Shown: piece by piece, positions 1 to 8,480 of the stretch
Layout: each line of letters opens with the position of its first letter
How positions within the stretch are numbered: position 1 is the first letter of the stretch
NCBI GenBank assembly: GCA_045631905.1
Contig: JAZQVO010000024.1
Span: forward strand, 1 to 53,491
Direction of reading: 5' to 3'
Length of the DNA stretch: 53,491 bases
Source of the DNA: HGM04593 sp045631905
GTDB taxonomy: Bacteria; Bacteroidota; Bacteroidia; Bacteroidales; Bacteroidaceae
Program-made: the position numbers and the translations under genes
Notes under the pieces: generated by a model
Seen by the model: only the letters and a program-made list of their open reading frames with translations
What the model was told of the DNA's origin: nothing
The model's database searches: none

Positions 1-135
1 AACGGCGATACATATTACAAGATACAGTATCCCGAGCACAACCTTGTACGTTCAAAAGCTCAGTTCAAACTATTGCAGAGCGTAGAGGCCGCTCAGCCCG
101 AGATGCAGGCATTTATTGCTGAGATAGTAAAGTAA
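1..135 (+). CDS. C-terminal end of an unidentified protein (partial)
   Basis: The window opens inside a reading frame that runs to a TAA at 133-135 and shows the last 44 codons. The visible tail is polar and looks helical, ending in EMQAFIAEIVK. I see no motif that identifies the family. A strong hairpin with a T-tract follows 8 bases after the stop, which supports this being a real gene end. Codon use (many GAG, CCC, GCC) matches the housekeeping genes of the window. Confidence 0.7.
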   Translation, partial: NGDTYYKIQYPEHNLVRSKAQFKLLQSVEAAQPEMQAFIAEIVK

Positions 136-142
136 AATAACT

Positions 143-191
143 AAAAGCAAAAATGTTGCATTGTTAAACAATGCAACATTTTTGCTTTTTT
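143..191 (+). terminator. Rho-independent terminator of the first gene
   Basis: A 20-bp-class inverted repeat (AAAAGCAAAAATGTTGCATT with its complement, short TTAA-centred loop) ends in a run of T. It lies directly after the stop of the partial gene at 1-135. Confidence 0.85.
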
Positions 192-290
192 TCGTATTAT
201 GTACTATTATATAATAATCGAAAAAATACATAACAACAAAACAAGAAAATAAATAATATATAAAATATAGAGCTTTTGGCTCTTGTTCTC

Positions 291-408
291 AAATCTCGAA
301 TACCGCCAATATTCACTACCGAGAGCAAGTGTACGAGAGTTCGCGCTTATGGCGTGAACTGTTCTGTGCTTGTTGGTAGTGAGGTCACTTGGCGGTAACC
401 TGAGATTT
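291..408. other. Long imperfect hairpin (118 nt), possible structured RNA
   Basis: The two halves fold on each other nearly end to end. Paired blocks are 291-297 with 402-408, 301-309 with 389-397, 313-320 with 375-382, 324-329 with 369-374, 339-342 with 356-359 and 343-346 with 352-355. Several contacts are G-U wobbles (325/373, 330/368, 331/367, 343/355), which fits RNA pairing better than a DNA palindrome. The segment is visibly richer in G+C than the AT-rich bases around it. It lies 64 bases before the start of the T9SS protein gene, so it could be a leader element or a separate small RNA. I do not recognise a known family. Confidence 0.5.
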
Positions 409-471
409 AACAAACACTCGAATGGTACACGCCTTTTTTTATATATAATAACAATTAAATTAATTTACATT

Positions 472-1686
472 ATGAAAAAGTTATTATTTTTAATTATTGC
501 AATTGGGGTTTCGACGCTTGTATCTTCACAAGATCTTGTTATAGAAGATGATTTTTCAAGCTCCATTATGTCCTCTTCTCTTACAATTGATTGCAAACCG
601 AGAATATATTCTTGTAATAACGATGATAAGAATAATATTTATTATGATATTTACAATTGCAATTTAGAGAAAGAGAAGAGAATTAAAATAAATAGCGACG
701 TATTTAATATCGGATATATTACATACTCCCGTGCTCCTGAATTACATATTCTTTATGTTCGACGAGAAGTAATATTCAATGAACCCGGCTTATCGGAATA
801 TATTGAATCATCAGGTGAACTTGAAATTGGCAGTGACAAAAGTGTTGATGCGGAAGGTAATACAATATATGTGTATGAATGGTACAGCGGGGAGGAACAC
901 GGAAAAAAGTATCCTCTTTCTTATAGTTATCATAGAAATGATACTCTGTATAGTGTGTACAATGAATATGGTATGTTATATACCGGTGAATGGGAATCTG
1001 AAGATAGACGCAGTGATACTTATATTGAACCAATGAGGACCAGATATTACAATTTCGATGCTAACAAAGATGAAGCAATATCCTCAACTTTCTCTCAAAA
1101 TATTTTTAATAATGATGATAAATATGAGTATATTATGCCAGAATATGAGATTGTTGTAGATGAGAGACATCATAATGAACTTGACACAGATGGTGATGGA
1201 ATAATAGATAAGTATTCTATAATAACAAGTCTTAAAAACACGGGTTATAATATTGTGTCCGAAGATGGAACAATAATATCTGAAATACCATTAGTTGTCG
1301 ATGCGGAATTATATTATATATATAAATTCGGGAACATGCTATATTTTGTATACTTTAATTATGAGAAGTACGGGTGTATAATATACAAGTACAACCCTGT
1401 AACATCTTCGGTGAATAAGGTGTCAGCATTTCCCTTCTTTAAAATATCACCGAATGTAGCCAAGAAGAATACATTTGTAGATGTGAGCATAGATGATGAG
1501 AAGGCGCAAAATGGTGGTGAAATAATAGTTGTTGATATTGCCGGTAAGATAGTATACACATCTAAGCTAGATCCCGGTATTTCTACCGTGCAAATTCCTA
1601 CACATAATATGTCCTCGGGTATGTATGTTGTAACTTTAATCAGTGATGGTAAGAGTAGTGAGGCTGCTAAATTGATTATTAGATAA
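472..1686 (+). CDS. Secreted protein with T9SS type A sorting domain
   Basis: The 404-residue product starts with a signal peptide (MKKLLFLIIAIGVSTLVSS). It ends in a Por-type sorting domain at about residues 325-404, with the typical ISPN start, the VDIAGKIVY strand and the SSGMYVVTL block before the final KLIIR. Such domains direct proteins across the outer membrane by the type IX system and are then cleaved. Residues 238-248 (DTDGDGIIDKY) form a calcium-binding loop of the thrombospondin-3/dockerin type. The middle region is Tyr- and Asp-rich and matches no family I know. An upstream in-frame start at 370 exists, but it lies inside the hairpin and would spoil the signal peptide, so I chose 472. 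The gene is AT-rich compared with its neighbours. Confidence 0.85.
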   Translation: MKKLLFLIIAIGVSTLVSSQDLVIEDDFSSSIMSSSLTIDCKPRIYSCNNDDKNNIYYDIYNCNLEKEKRIKINSDVFNIGYITYSRAPELHILYVRREVIFNEPGLSEYIESSGELEIGSDKSVDAEGNTIYVYEWYSGEEHGKKYPLSYSYHRNDTLYSVYNEYGMLYTGEWESEDRRSDTYIEPMRTRYYNFDANKDEAISSTFSQNIFNNDDKYEYIMPEYEIVVDERHHNELDTDGDGIIDKYSIITSLKNTGYNIVSEDGTIISEIPLVVDAELYYIYKFGNMLYFVYFNYEKYGCIIYKYNPVTSSVNKVSAFPFFKISPNVAKKNTFVDVSIDDEKAQNGGEIIVVDIAGKIVYTSKLDPGISTVQIPTHNMSSGMYVVTLISDGKSSEAAKLIIR

Positions 1687-1724
1687 TAGTCTGACATAAG
1701 GTGTTGTAAGGGGCTCCTCTTTAA

Positions 1725-1778
1725 AAAACATGAACAACTACAAGCTTAAACACATTCTTGTAGTTGTTCATGTTTTCT
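1725..1778 (+). terminator. Terminator after the T9SS protein gene
   Basis: Inverted repeat AACATGAACAACTACAAG and its complement are separated by a 12-base loop, with A-rich and T-rich flanks. It sits 40 bases after the stop and could work for both strands. Confidence 0.8.
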
Positions 1779-1822
1779 TGATTTTATTTATTTGTTGTTA
1801 CATCTGCTTTCAGAACAATTTA

Positions 1823-2278
1823 TCAGGTTGTTACTTCTGCATACGCAGGAATATTGTCCAGAAAAGAGTAGCTGTTATTCTCATAATCCATCTTGCAACA
1901 AAAGTGTTGCAGGCCGTTGCTCACAACGAGGTAATCGACACGCAGAACAAGGTTGTAACGTGCAATCTGTGCAAAAACCTTTGCATCAATCTTCACCGAA
2001 GGGGCTTTGTACTCAATAATAACCCTCGGCTTTAATTGCTTGTCATACACCACAGTGTCGCAACGTCGGCTCATGCCGTTAAGCGAGATTGCTACCTCAT
2101 TGGCCATAAGGGTTTTGGGGTAACCTTTTAGGGACAGTAACATGTGCACAAAATGTTGCCTTACCCACTCTTCGGGGGTAAGAGCCACAAAACAACGGCG
2201 CAGGTCGTCGAAAATCTGCTTTTTACCGTTGCTTTCAGTTATTTTCGCATCGTATAAAGGTAAATTTAACGATAACAT
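1823..2278 (-). CDS. HsdR N-terminal-like nuclease-fold protein next to holA
   Basis: The 151-residue protein resembles the stand-alone type I restriction enzyme R protein N-terminal domain (HSDR_N_2) that sits beside holA in many Bacteroidetes. Visible motifs are EEWVRQHFVHML, RRCDTVVYD and RVIIEYKAP. The D-(x)n-ExK pattern is that of a PD-(D/E)XK nuclease core. It is probably not part of a restriction system: no hsdM or hsdS is near. The start at 2276-2278 was chosen because the longer frame would run into the divergent holA gene. The two genes share a 66-bp promoter region. Confidence 0.8.
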   Translation of the reverse strand: MLSLNLPLYDAKITESNGKKQIFDDLRRCFVALTPEEWVRQHFVHMLLSLKGYPKTLMANEVAISLNGMSRRCDTVVYDKQLKPRVIIEYKAPSVKIDAKVFAQIARYNLVLRVDYLVVSNGLQHFCCKMDYENNSYSFLDNIPAYAEVTT

Positions 2279-2282
2279 TTTA

Positions 2283-2290
2283 TATCTTTG
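2283..2290 (+). promoter_or_regulatory. -7 box of the holA promoter
   Basis: TATCTTTG fits the Bacteroidetes TAnnTTTG element and lies about 55 bases before the holA start. No clear -33 element is visible. Confidence 0.5.
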
Positions 2291-2344
2291 TCTTTCGTAA
2301 AAAAATATCTGCCCACAAAAGCAAAGATACTTCAAAAGTACATT

Positions 2345-3358
2345 ATGGCAAAACATACATACGAAACAATTCTCTCGGAACTTAAAAGCGGAAAATTTCG
2401 CCCGGTCTATTACCTCATGGGCGAGGAGGCTTATTTTACCGACAGAATAACCGACTACATTGCCGAACATGCCCTTACAGAGGACGAGCGATGTTTTAAC
2501 CAAACAGTGTATTACGGTATCGATACAACTATTGATGCTGTGATAACAGCCGCCAAGCGTTTCCCCATGATGGCAGAGCGACAGGTGATAATTGTGAAGG
2601 AGGCACAGATGATGAAAAATATCGACAACCTCTCGTTCTATCTTCAATCGCCACAACCCTCAACCATATTGGTATTTGCCCACAAGAACGGTTCGCTCGA
2701 CAAGAGAAAGAAGATAACAACAGAGATCGACCGCATGGCCGTTCTTCTCGACAGTAAAAAGGTGCGCGAAGATTCTTTGCCAGCCTTCATCTCATCGTAC
2801 CTAAAAGAGAAGGGGCTCACAGCCGACCGCAAGTCGATACTTATGATAAGCGAATCGATAGGTACCGACCTTTGTCGCATAGCAAGCGAGATAGACAAAC
2901 TCTCCATCGCTCTGCCCGAAGGCACCACAACGGTTACTCCCGAACTTGTGGAGGAGCATGTGGGAATAAGCAAAGAGTACAATAACTTTGAGTTGCAAAA
3001 CGCGATAGTAAACAAGGATATTTACAAAGCCAACAAAATAGTACATTACTTTGCGCAGAACCCAAAGAAAAATCCCATTCAAATGACGCTTGCTCTCCTT
3101 TTTGGTTTCTTTTCAAATGTGATGATGGCCTATTATGCCCCCGAAAAGAGCGAGCGCGGAGTTGCCGAGTTTTTAGGGTTGAAGAGTACTTGGGGTGTGG
3201 CCGACTACATAAAGGCTATGAAAAATTATAAGGCGGTGCACGTGATGGAGATTTTACACTTGATTCGTCTTGCCGACGCACAGTCCAAGGGTGCCGAGGG
3301 GGCAACTATCCCCGATGGCGAAATAATGCGTGAACTTCTATATAAGATACTTCATTAA
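2345..3358 (+). CDS. holA: DNA polymerase III delta subunit
   Basis: The 337-residue protein is the clamp-loader delta subunit, which opens the beta sliding clamp for loading at primers. Recognisable parts are the N-terminal RPVYYLMGEEAYFTDRI segment, the RQVIIVKEAQ strand and the EIDKLSIAL helix region, followed by the helical collar domain. Length is normal for the family. The start at 2345 was preferred over 2288 because the upstream codons contain the promoter-like TATCTTTG. The gene stands alone between the divergent HsdR-N-like gene and a bidirectional terminator. Confidence 0.9.
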   Translation: MAKHTYETILSELKSGKFRPVYYLMGEEAYFTDRITDYIAEHALTEDERCFNQTVYYGIDTTIDAVITAAKRFPMMAERQVIIVKEAQMMKNIDNLSFYLQSPQPSTILVFAHKNGSLDKRKKITTEIDRMAVLLDSKKVREDSLPAFISSYLKEKGLTADRKSILMISESIGTDLCRIASEIDKLSIALPEGTTTVTPELVEEHVGISKEYNNFELQNAIVNKDIYKANKIVHYFAQNPKKNPIQMTLALLFGFFSNVMMAYYAPEKSERGVAEFLGLKSTWGVADYIKAMKNYKAVHVMEILHLIRLADAQSKGAEGATIPDGEIMRELLYKILH

Positions 3359-3361
3359 GAT

Positions 3362-3391
3362 AAAAAAAGCGGTTTTTAACCGCTTTTTTTA
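3362..3391. terminator. Bidirectional terminator between holA and the MBL gene
   Basis: AAAAAAAGCGGTTTTTAACCGCTTTTTTT forms a perfect stem with T-runs on both strands. It serves holA and the convergent metallo-hydrolase gene, whose stop overlaps its edge. Confidence 0.9.
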
Positions 3392-4027
3392 TCTCACATA
3401 CATATTATACTTTTTCTCATATCCGATGGTTGAACTCTCGCTGTGCCCCGGGAACACTCTTGTATCATCGGGTAGAGTGAACAACTTCTCCTTTATACAA
3501 CCGATAAGTGTTTCGTAGTCGCTGTCGGCAAAATCTGTTCTGCCTATGCTCTGCCTGAATAGTGCATCACCGGTGAATAGAGCTTTTGCCTCTGCAACAT
3601 AAAAGGCAAGGCTGCCGGGGGAGTGCCCCGGTACGGCTATCACCTTTATGGTGCTGTTGCCGAAGAGAACCTCGTCGCCGTCTCTTAAAATTTTCGTAGG
3701 TGCAGGAATCTTATCGTCGTAGCGCAAGCCGAACCTTGCAACCCTCTCGCCTATGGTCTCGGCCCATGGTATGTCGGCATCGTTGGCTTCGTAACCAAGG
3801 CCAAAATGTTCTTGTATAAAAGGTGTACCGAAGATGTGGTCGAAGTGCAGGTGTGTGTTCAGATAGTGTTTTATGGTGAGCCCGTTGCTCTCCACAAACT
3901 CGACGAGCTCGTCGTGCTCTCTTGGGAAGAGTGCACCGCAATCTATGAGCACTGCCTCCTTTGTCTCGTCCCACAGAAGGTAACAATTTACCTGTATGGG
4001 GTTAAATATAAATGTTTTAATCTCCAT
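3389..4027 (-). CDS. MBL-fold metallo-hydrolase (glyoxalase II-like)
   Basis: The 212-residue protein has the metallo-beta-lactamase metal-binding set: THLHFDH at 58-64, His135 in VPGHSPGS, Asp154 in LFTGDALF and His194 in FPGHSES. This is the arrangement of small hydroxyacylglutathione-hydrolase-like enzymes, which hydrolyse thioesters or related esters using two metal ions. The true substrate cannot be read from sequence. It is the last gene of a reverse-strand operon, 4 bases after rsmG, and has no signal peptide. Confidence 0.85.
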   Translation of the reverse strand: MEIKTFIFNPIQVNCYLLWDETKEAVLIDCGALFPREHDELVEFVESNGLTIKHYLNTHLHFDHIFGTPFIQEHFGLGYEANDADIPWAETIGERVARFGLRYDDKIPAPTKILRDGDEVLFGNSTIKVIAVPGHSPGSLAFYVAEAKALFTGDALFRQSIGRTDFADSDYETLIGCIKEKLFTLPDDTRVFPGHSESSTIGYEKKYNMYVR

Positions 4028-4031
4028 GACG

Positions 4032-4655
4032 TTATCCTATGGGTACATAAACAACTTTTTTGTCTTTGAAAAACTCCTCATCGAAGAATGTGCAAAGGTC
4101 GGTTGTCTCAACACAATTTTTGAATGGTTGTATCTCGCCTTCGATGTTGCCACCTTTCAAGCAAATAACACCGTTGGGCAAGGCATTGAGTTGCTCCTTT
4201 GCAAAGTTTTTGCGACAAATTTTTATCAGCTCGGGCAGTTGCATAACAGCTCGGCTCACAACATAGTTGTATTTTTCTTTAATATCCTGTACACGGCTGT
4301 GTGTTGCTCTCACGTTTGTGAGCCCGATAGCCGTGGCAATCTCCGTAGCCACCCTTATCTTCTTTCCTATGCTGTCGACCAGGTGAAAATCGCATTCGGG
4401 GAACATGATGGCAAGCGGAATACCGGGGAAACCTCCTCCGCAACCAAAATCCATAATCTTTGTCCCACTGCGAAAACGTATTATTTTTGCGATGGCAAGT
4501 GAGTGCAACACGTGGTGAAGGTATAGGTTCTCTATATCTTTTCTCGATATGACATTTATCTTGTTGTTCCAGTCGAGGTAAAGGTCATACAAAGCACCAA
4601 ATTGTTCCTTCTGCTTTTCTGTGAGCTCGGGAAAATATTTAAGTATCTCTTCCAT
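4032..4655 (-). CDS. rsmG: 16S rRNA (guanine527-N7)-methyltransferase
   Basis: The 207-residue protein methylates N7 of G527 in 16S rRNA. It shows the SAM-binding loop GCGGGFPG at 71-78, the WNNKINVISRKD segment and HHVLHSLA, all typical of RsmG (GidB). Its ATG follows the upstream lipoprotein stop with no base between, so the two genes are translationally coupled. It is not next to mnmG here, unlike in many bacteria. Confidence 0.93.
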   Translation of the reverse strand: MEEILKYFPELTEKQKEQFGALYDLYLDWNNKINVISRKDIENLYLHHVLHSLAIAKIIRFRSGTKIMDFGCGGGFPGIPLAIMFPECDFHLVDSIGKKIRVATEIATAIGLTNVRATHSRVQDIKEKYNYVVSRAVMQLPELIKICRKNFAKEQLNALPNGVICLKGGNIEGEIQPFKNCVETTDLCTFFDEEFFKDKKVVYVPIG

Positions 4656-5489
4656 TTATTTAAGTAGGTCTTTGAGTTCTTTATAGCTGAACCCTATCAG
4701 GCTTTGTCCCAAAGCATAGGGCGCAATTTCATATTGGTTATATAGAAAGACGATGCTGTCTTTTTTCAAGTAGAAATTATTTGTTATAAACATGTCGGCA
4801 ATGGAGAGATAGCCCATCTCTTGTAGCTCCTCGATGCTTGTGGCACCATTTATCTCCATGAGACGCCTCACAAGCATGCTTGTAAGTTCGTTCTCGTAGT
4901 TTTCGGTAAATAAATCATCTAATGTAATCTCTTCTCCTGTCCTTTGGTCGAAGTTGCTTATGTTGGTGTGGCAGTAGGGGTGTGCACCACCGCTGAATAT
5001 ATCACATGTCGATTTATAGCAAACAGTATTTTTTTTGCCTTCCAAGACCTCGCTTTCAACATGGTAATATTGATTCAACCAATGAGAGGGGTAGTCGGCC
5101 GCCTTTTCGTTTATATAGTCGTTGCGCAGTGCCATGTACTCCTTTTTTATTATATCCTGTGTTGCAACCGTGGCCTCTTGCGGTGTCATTCCTTCGTGTC
5201 CCAAAGCCAAATATGCAATACTCCTGTTCATCTTTTCTGCAACCTGTGGGTTGGCATTCTTTGCCAACATTAAAGAGATGCTTATATCCAGCGCAGGGGA
5301 ATTTTTGTCGCGAGGGTCAATGGGTACAACCTCTTTAACTATGTATGGCTCAAACTCCATGTTATAACTCTCCTCTTGCTTGCTCTCTTCTTGTCGGCAC
5401 TCCTCTGTTGATGTATTCTTGGGTGTGTTATTGCATGCAAAAAACATTGTTGCAACAATCATGGCCGAAATTAAATGTAGCTTTTTCAT
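4656..5489 (-). CDS. Lipoprotein with DUF3298-type domain
   Basis: The 277-residue protein has a lipoprotein signal with lipobox ending at Cys19 (MFFAC), so it should be anchored to a membrane facing the periplasm or surface. The second half carries FSGGAHPY and GEEITLDDLF, the signature of DUF3298/RsiV-type domains. Function is not known; related domains bind or respond to cell-wall ligands. It is the first gene of the operon with rsmG and the MBL hydrolase. A -7-like box TATCTTCG lies at 5524-5531 on the same strand. Confidence 0.8.
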   Translation of the reverse strand: MKKLHLISAMIVATMFFACNNTPKNTSTEECRQEESKQEESYNMEFEPYIVKEVVPIDPRDKNSPALDISISLMLAKNANPQVAEKMNRSIAYLALGHEGMTPQEATVATQDIIKKEYMALRNDYINEKAADYPSHWLNQYYHVESEVLEGKKNTVCYKSTCDIFSGGAHPYCHTNISNFDQRTGEEITLDDLFTENYENELTSMLVRRLMEINGATSIEELQEMGYLSIADMFITNNFYLKKDSIVFLYNQYEIAPYALGQSLIGFSYKELKDLLK

Positions 5490-5626
5490 CTGTTTACATA
5501 GTTAGGGTTACACAAAAGTTGAGCGAAGATACTAAATTTGTCATGAAACACCTAATAAAGCATTTTCCTTTTTTATATGTAGTGGAAAAATAGCTTTAAA
5601 AGTTGAATTTTGATAAAACATCTCTT

Positions 5627-5634
5627 ATCTTCGC
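5627..5634 (+). promoter_or_regulatory. -7 box of the rmuC promoter
   Basis: TATCTTCG matches the TAnnTTTG class with one change and lies 55 bases before the rmuC start. Confidence 0.5.
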
Positions 5635-5689
5635 GCAACCCAACAAGGGGGGCTATAAACTAAATTTTCGAACAAAATAAATCTCGTAT

Positions 5690-7009
5690 ATGGAAATAGT
5701 TGCAGTAATTCAGGTTCTTGCAATAATATGTCTGGTCATGCTTTATATTCGTCTCGTGGGGCGTTGTGCCTCTTTTGAAAAGGAGAACAGCATGCTCCTT
5801 ACGCAAACAAGTATGTTGAAAGAGGAGAACGAAAAGGCGTTGCGACACATCGAGGAGATGCGTTTGCAGCGCGAGGAACTATACATGCAGGTTGCCGGCT
5901 TGGAGAGCGAGAACCGAACAATGGGTGAGCGTCTCGAATCGCAAAAGGAACAGTTTAAGGTGGCGTTGGAGCAGATGCGCTTGGAGTTTAAAACCCTTGC
6001 AACAGAGGCACTCGAAAAGAATAACGAACAATTTGGCAAGGTGTCGCAGGAGCGTTTGGAGTCGCTGTTGCAACCCTTTAACATCGACCTTAAATCGTTC
6101 CGCGAGAAGGTGGAAAATCTTTATGGCGAGGAGAGCAGGCAACGCTTCTCGCTCGAACAGAGCATAAAAACTCTGGTCGAGGCAAACAACCGCATAAGTC
6201 GCGAAGCTGTGAACCTTACAAATGCAATAACAGGTACCGGTAATAATAAATTTCAAGGAGATTGGGGCGAGACTATTCTCGAACAAATTCTCGAAAATTC
6301 TGGCTTGGTCGAGGGCGAGCAGTGGGAGCGTCAGGCAACTTTGCGCGACGACGACGGCAACATACTCTACAACAGCGAAACCAAGCAGAGCATGAAGCCC
6401 GATATAATAGTGCACTTTCCCGGTAAACGCGACATAATAATAGATTCCAAAGTGTCGCTTAAAGCCTATATGGGCTACCTTTCGGCCGAGAGCGATGAGG
6501 TGCGTCGTCAATACCTCAAAGAGCACCTTGCGAGTGTGCGCAACCACGTTGATATGCTTGCATCAAAATCGTATGCCAAGTATAACACTCAGGCACTCGA
6601 CTATGTAATGCTTTTCATACCCAATGAACCATCGTATTTTCTTGCCATGGAGGCCGATAACACTCTATGGAACTATGCCTACAAACGCGGTATAGTACTT
6701 ATCTCGGCCTCGAATCTCATCTCCACACTCTTTGTCGTAAATTCACTGTGGACACGCGAACGTCAGCAACGCGATGTGCAGAAAATTGTGGACACCGCCA
6801 ACGCTGTTTATGAAAAGGTTGTGCTCTTTACCGAGAATTTCTCAAAGATTGAAGGTGCGCTCGAAAAGGCCTCCGATGCCTATCGCGAGGCATACAAGCA
6901 ACTTGCAACAGGCAAAGGCAACATCACACGTCGCTTGAACGAGATAAAGGAGCAGGGGCTCATAGTTACCACAAAACAAATTTCCGACCGCTATCTGCCC
7001 GAAGACTAA
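5690..7009 (+). CDS. rmuC: DNA recombination protein RmuC
   Basis: The 439-residue protein starts with a single membrane helix (residues 3-22). A long coiled coil follows to about residue 150, then the RmuC domain with GDWGETILEQILENSGL and the DIIVHFPG...IIDSKVSLKAY block. The latter resembles a PD-(D/E)XK nuclease core. RmuC limits inversions at short inverted repeats and is presumed to be a nuclease or DNA-structure guard. Length and order are normal. It is transcribed alone. Confidence 0.92.
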   Translation: MEIVAVIQVLAIICLVMLYIRLVGRCASFEKENSMLLTQTSMLKEENEKALRHIEEMRLQREELYMQVAGLESENRTMGERLESQKEQFKVALEQMRLEFKTLATEALEKNNEQFGKVSQERLESLLQPFNIDLKSFREKVENLYGEESRQRFSLEQSIKTLVEANNRISREAVNLTNAITGTGNNKFQGDWGETILEQILENSGLVEGEQWERQATLRDDDGNILYNSETKQSMKPDIIVHFPGKRDIIIDSKVSLKAYMGYLSAESDEVRRQYLKEHLASVRNHVDMLASKSYAKYNTQALDYVMLFIPNEPSYFLAMEADNTLWNYAYKRGIVLISASNLISTLFVVNSLWTRERQQRDVQKIVDTANAVYEKVVLFTENFSKIEGALEKASDAYREAYKQLATGKGNITRRLNEIKEQGLIVTTKQISDRYLPED

Positions 7010-7037
7010 ATTATTTTATTGAATTTAAACCCGTACC

Positions 7038-7088
7038 ATCTTCAAACAATAAAGGAGCAAGCAGGCTTGCTCCTTATTGTTTGAAGAT
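7038..7088. terminator. Bidirectional terminator between rmuC and the aldehyde dehydrogenase gene
   Basis: A stem of about 24 bp with a single bulged base closes on a 2-base AG loop. The arms read from ATCTTCAAACAATA to its complement. It lies between the convergent stops at 7009 and 7093. Confidence 0.8.
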
Positions 7089-7092
7089 ATGT

Positions 7093-8472
7093 TTATAAAA
7101 TCCTTTTTACCAGCTCCCACATTTTGTAGGGCATGTAGCGGAAGGGAAGGTCGAGAAGCGTTGTGGTGGTAACAACCGACCTCAGGTGCGAGAAAGCGTC
7201 GAAACTATACTTGCCGTGGTAGTGTCCCATACCCGAGTTTCCTACACCTCCAAAGGGGATATTCTCGTTGGCAATATGCATAATCACGTCGTTGATGCAG
7301 GCACCGCCCGACGAGGTGCGTCGCAAAACCTCTTTACCATCTTTCACCCTTCCAAAGTAGTAGAGTGCAAGCGGTTTTTCTCGTCGGTTTACAAAATCTA
7401 TAGCCTCGTTTCTTTCGGAAAATTCCACCATGGGCAGTACCGGGCCGAATATCTCCTCCTGCATAACTTTTGCATTGGTTTTTATGTCGGCAAGCAGGGT
7501 GGGAGCTATGTATCGCTCTTGCGCATCGGTGTTGCCACCAAAAAGAATACGCCCCTCCTTCAGGTAGCTCGACACGCGCTCAAAAGCTCGGTCGTTTACC
7601 AAACGAACATAGTGAGGGCTCTTTTGTACATCGTGCCCGTGAAGTTTTTCAACCTCCCTTGCAAAGGCCTCTATAAATTTTTCTTTTTGCGATGAGTGTA
7701 TTAGCAGGTAGTCGGGGGCAATACATGTTTGTCCGGCATTGAGTGTCTTTCCCCAAGCGATGCGTCGGGCCGCCACGTTAATATCGGCCTCTTTATCCAC
7801 GATGCAGGGGCTTTTGCCACCAAGCTCAAGAATAACGGGTGTAAGGCTCTTTGCCGCCTCGCTCATGACAATTTTTCCAAGCGCAGGGCTTCCCGTGAAA
7901 AAAATAAGGTCGAATCGCTCCTGCAAAAGAATGCTGTTTGCATCGCGGTTACCCTGTACAACAGCAATATATTGCTCCTCGAAAGTATCTTTTATCATAT
8001 CGGCTAGCACAGCCGAAACATTTGGAACATATGGCGAGGGTTTCAGCACCGCAGTGCACCCTGCCGAAATTGCACCCACCAACGGGTTGAGCAGTAGTTG
8101 CACCGGGTAGTTCCATGGAGCCATAATAAGAGTGTTGCCCAAAGGTTCGCTTATTGTGCGACAACGCGAGGGGAACATTTTTAGCGGGGTAGAGGCGCTT
8201 TTGCTCTTTGCCCACTCTTTTAGGTGAGAGAGGTGGTTTTTTACCTCTCCGCTCACTATGCTTATCTCGGTGAGCACAGCCTCCTGTGCCGACTTGTGCA
8301 GGTCGCTCCATAGAGCATCGCACAGAGGGGCTTCCCATTTTTTTAGTGCCTGTTGCAACTTTTTCAGTTGCTCCTTTCTGAATTTAACCGAGAGTGTAGC
8401 TCCTGTTGCAAAAAACGCCCGTTGCATGGCAACAATACTCTGTATCCTCTCTTTGCTTTTGTTTGTCTCCAT
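7093..8472 (-). CDS. Aldehyde dehydrogenase, ALDH3-like
   Basis: The 459-residue NAD(P)-dependent enzyme oxidises aldehydes to acids. Catalytic Glu216 (LELGGKSP) and Cys250 (NAGQTC) are in place, and APWNYPVQL at 118-126 is the class 3/YwdH-type cofactor segment. The C-terminus (PFRYMPYKMWELVKRIL) is amphipathic, as in fatty-aldehyde dehydrogenases that touch membranes. It lies 8 bases after a short-chain dehydrogenase in the same operon. Together they could convert a lipid-like alcohol to its acid. The substrate is inferred. Confidence 0.9.
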   Translation of the reverse strand: METNKSKERIQSIVAMQRAFFATGATLSVKFRKEQLKKLQQALKKWEAPLCDALWSDLHKSAQEAVLTEISIVSGEVKNHLSHLKEWAKSKSASTPLKMFPSRCRTISEPLGNTLIMAPWNYPVQLLLNPLVGAISAGCTAVLKPSPYVPNVSAVLADMIKDTFEEQYIAVVQGNRDANSILLQERFDLIFFTGSPALGKIVMSEAAKSLTPVILELGGKSPCIVDKEADINVAARRIAWGKTLNAGQTCIAPDYLLIHSSQKEKFIEAFAREVEKLHGHDVQKSPHYVRLVNDRAFERVSSYLKEGRILFGGNTDAQERYIAPTLLADIKTNAKVMQEEIFGPVLPMVEFSERNEAIDFVNRREKPLALYYFGRVKDGKEVLRRTSSGGACINDVIMHIANENIPFGGVGNSGMGHYHGKYSFDAFSHLRSVVTTTTLLDLPFRYMPYKMWELVKRIL

Positions 8473-8480
8473 CTCTTCTC

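Noticed and set aside
1730..2035. Plus-strand frames opposite the HsdR-N-like gene
   Set aside because: They are antisense shadows of a recognisable reverse-strand gene and start inside a terminator.
1823..2278. Type I restriction system beside holA
   Set aside because: Only the small nuclease-like domain is present; no motor, methylase or specificity gene. It is a common stand-alone gene in this position.
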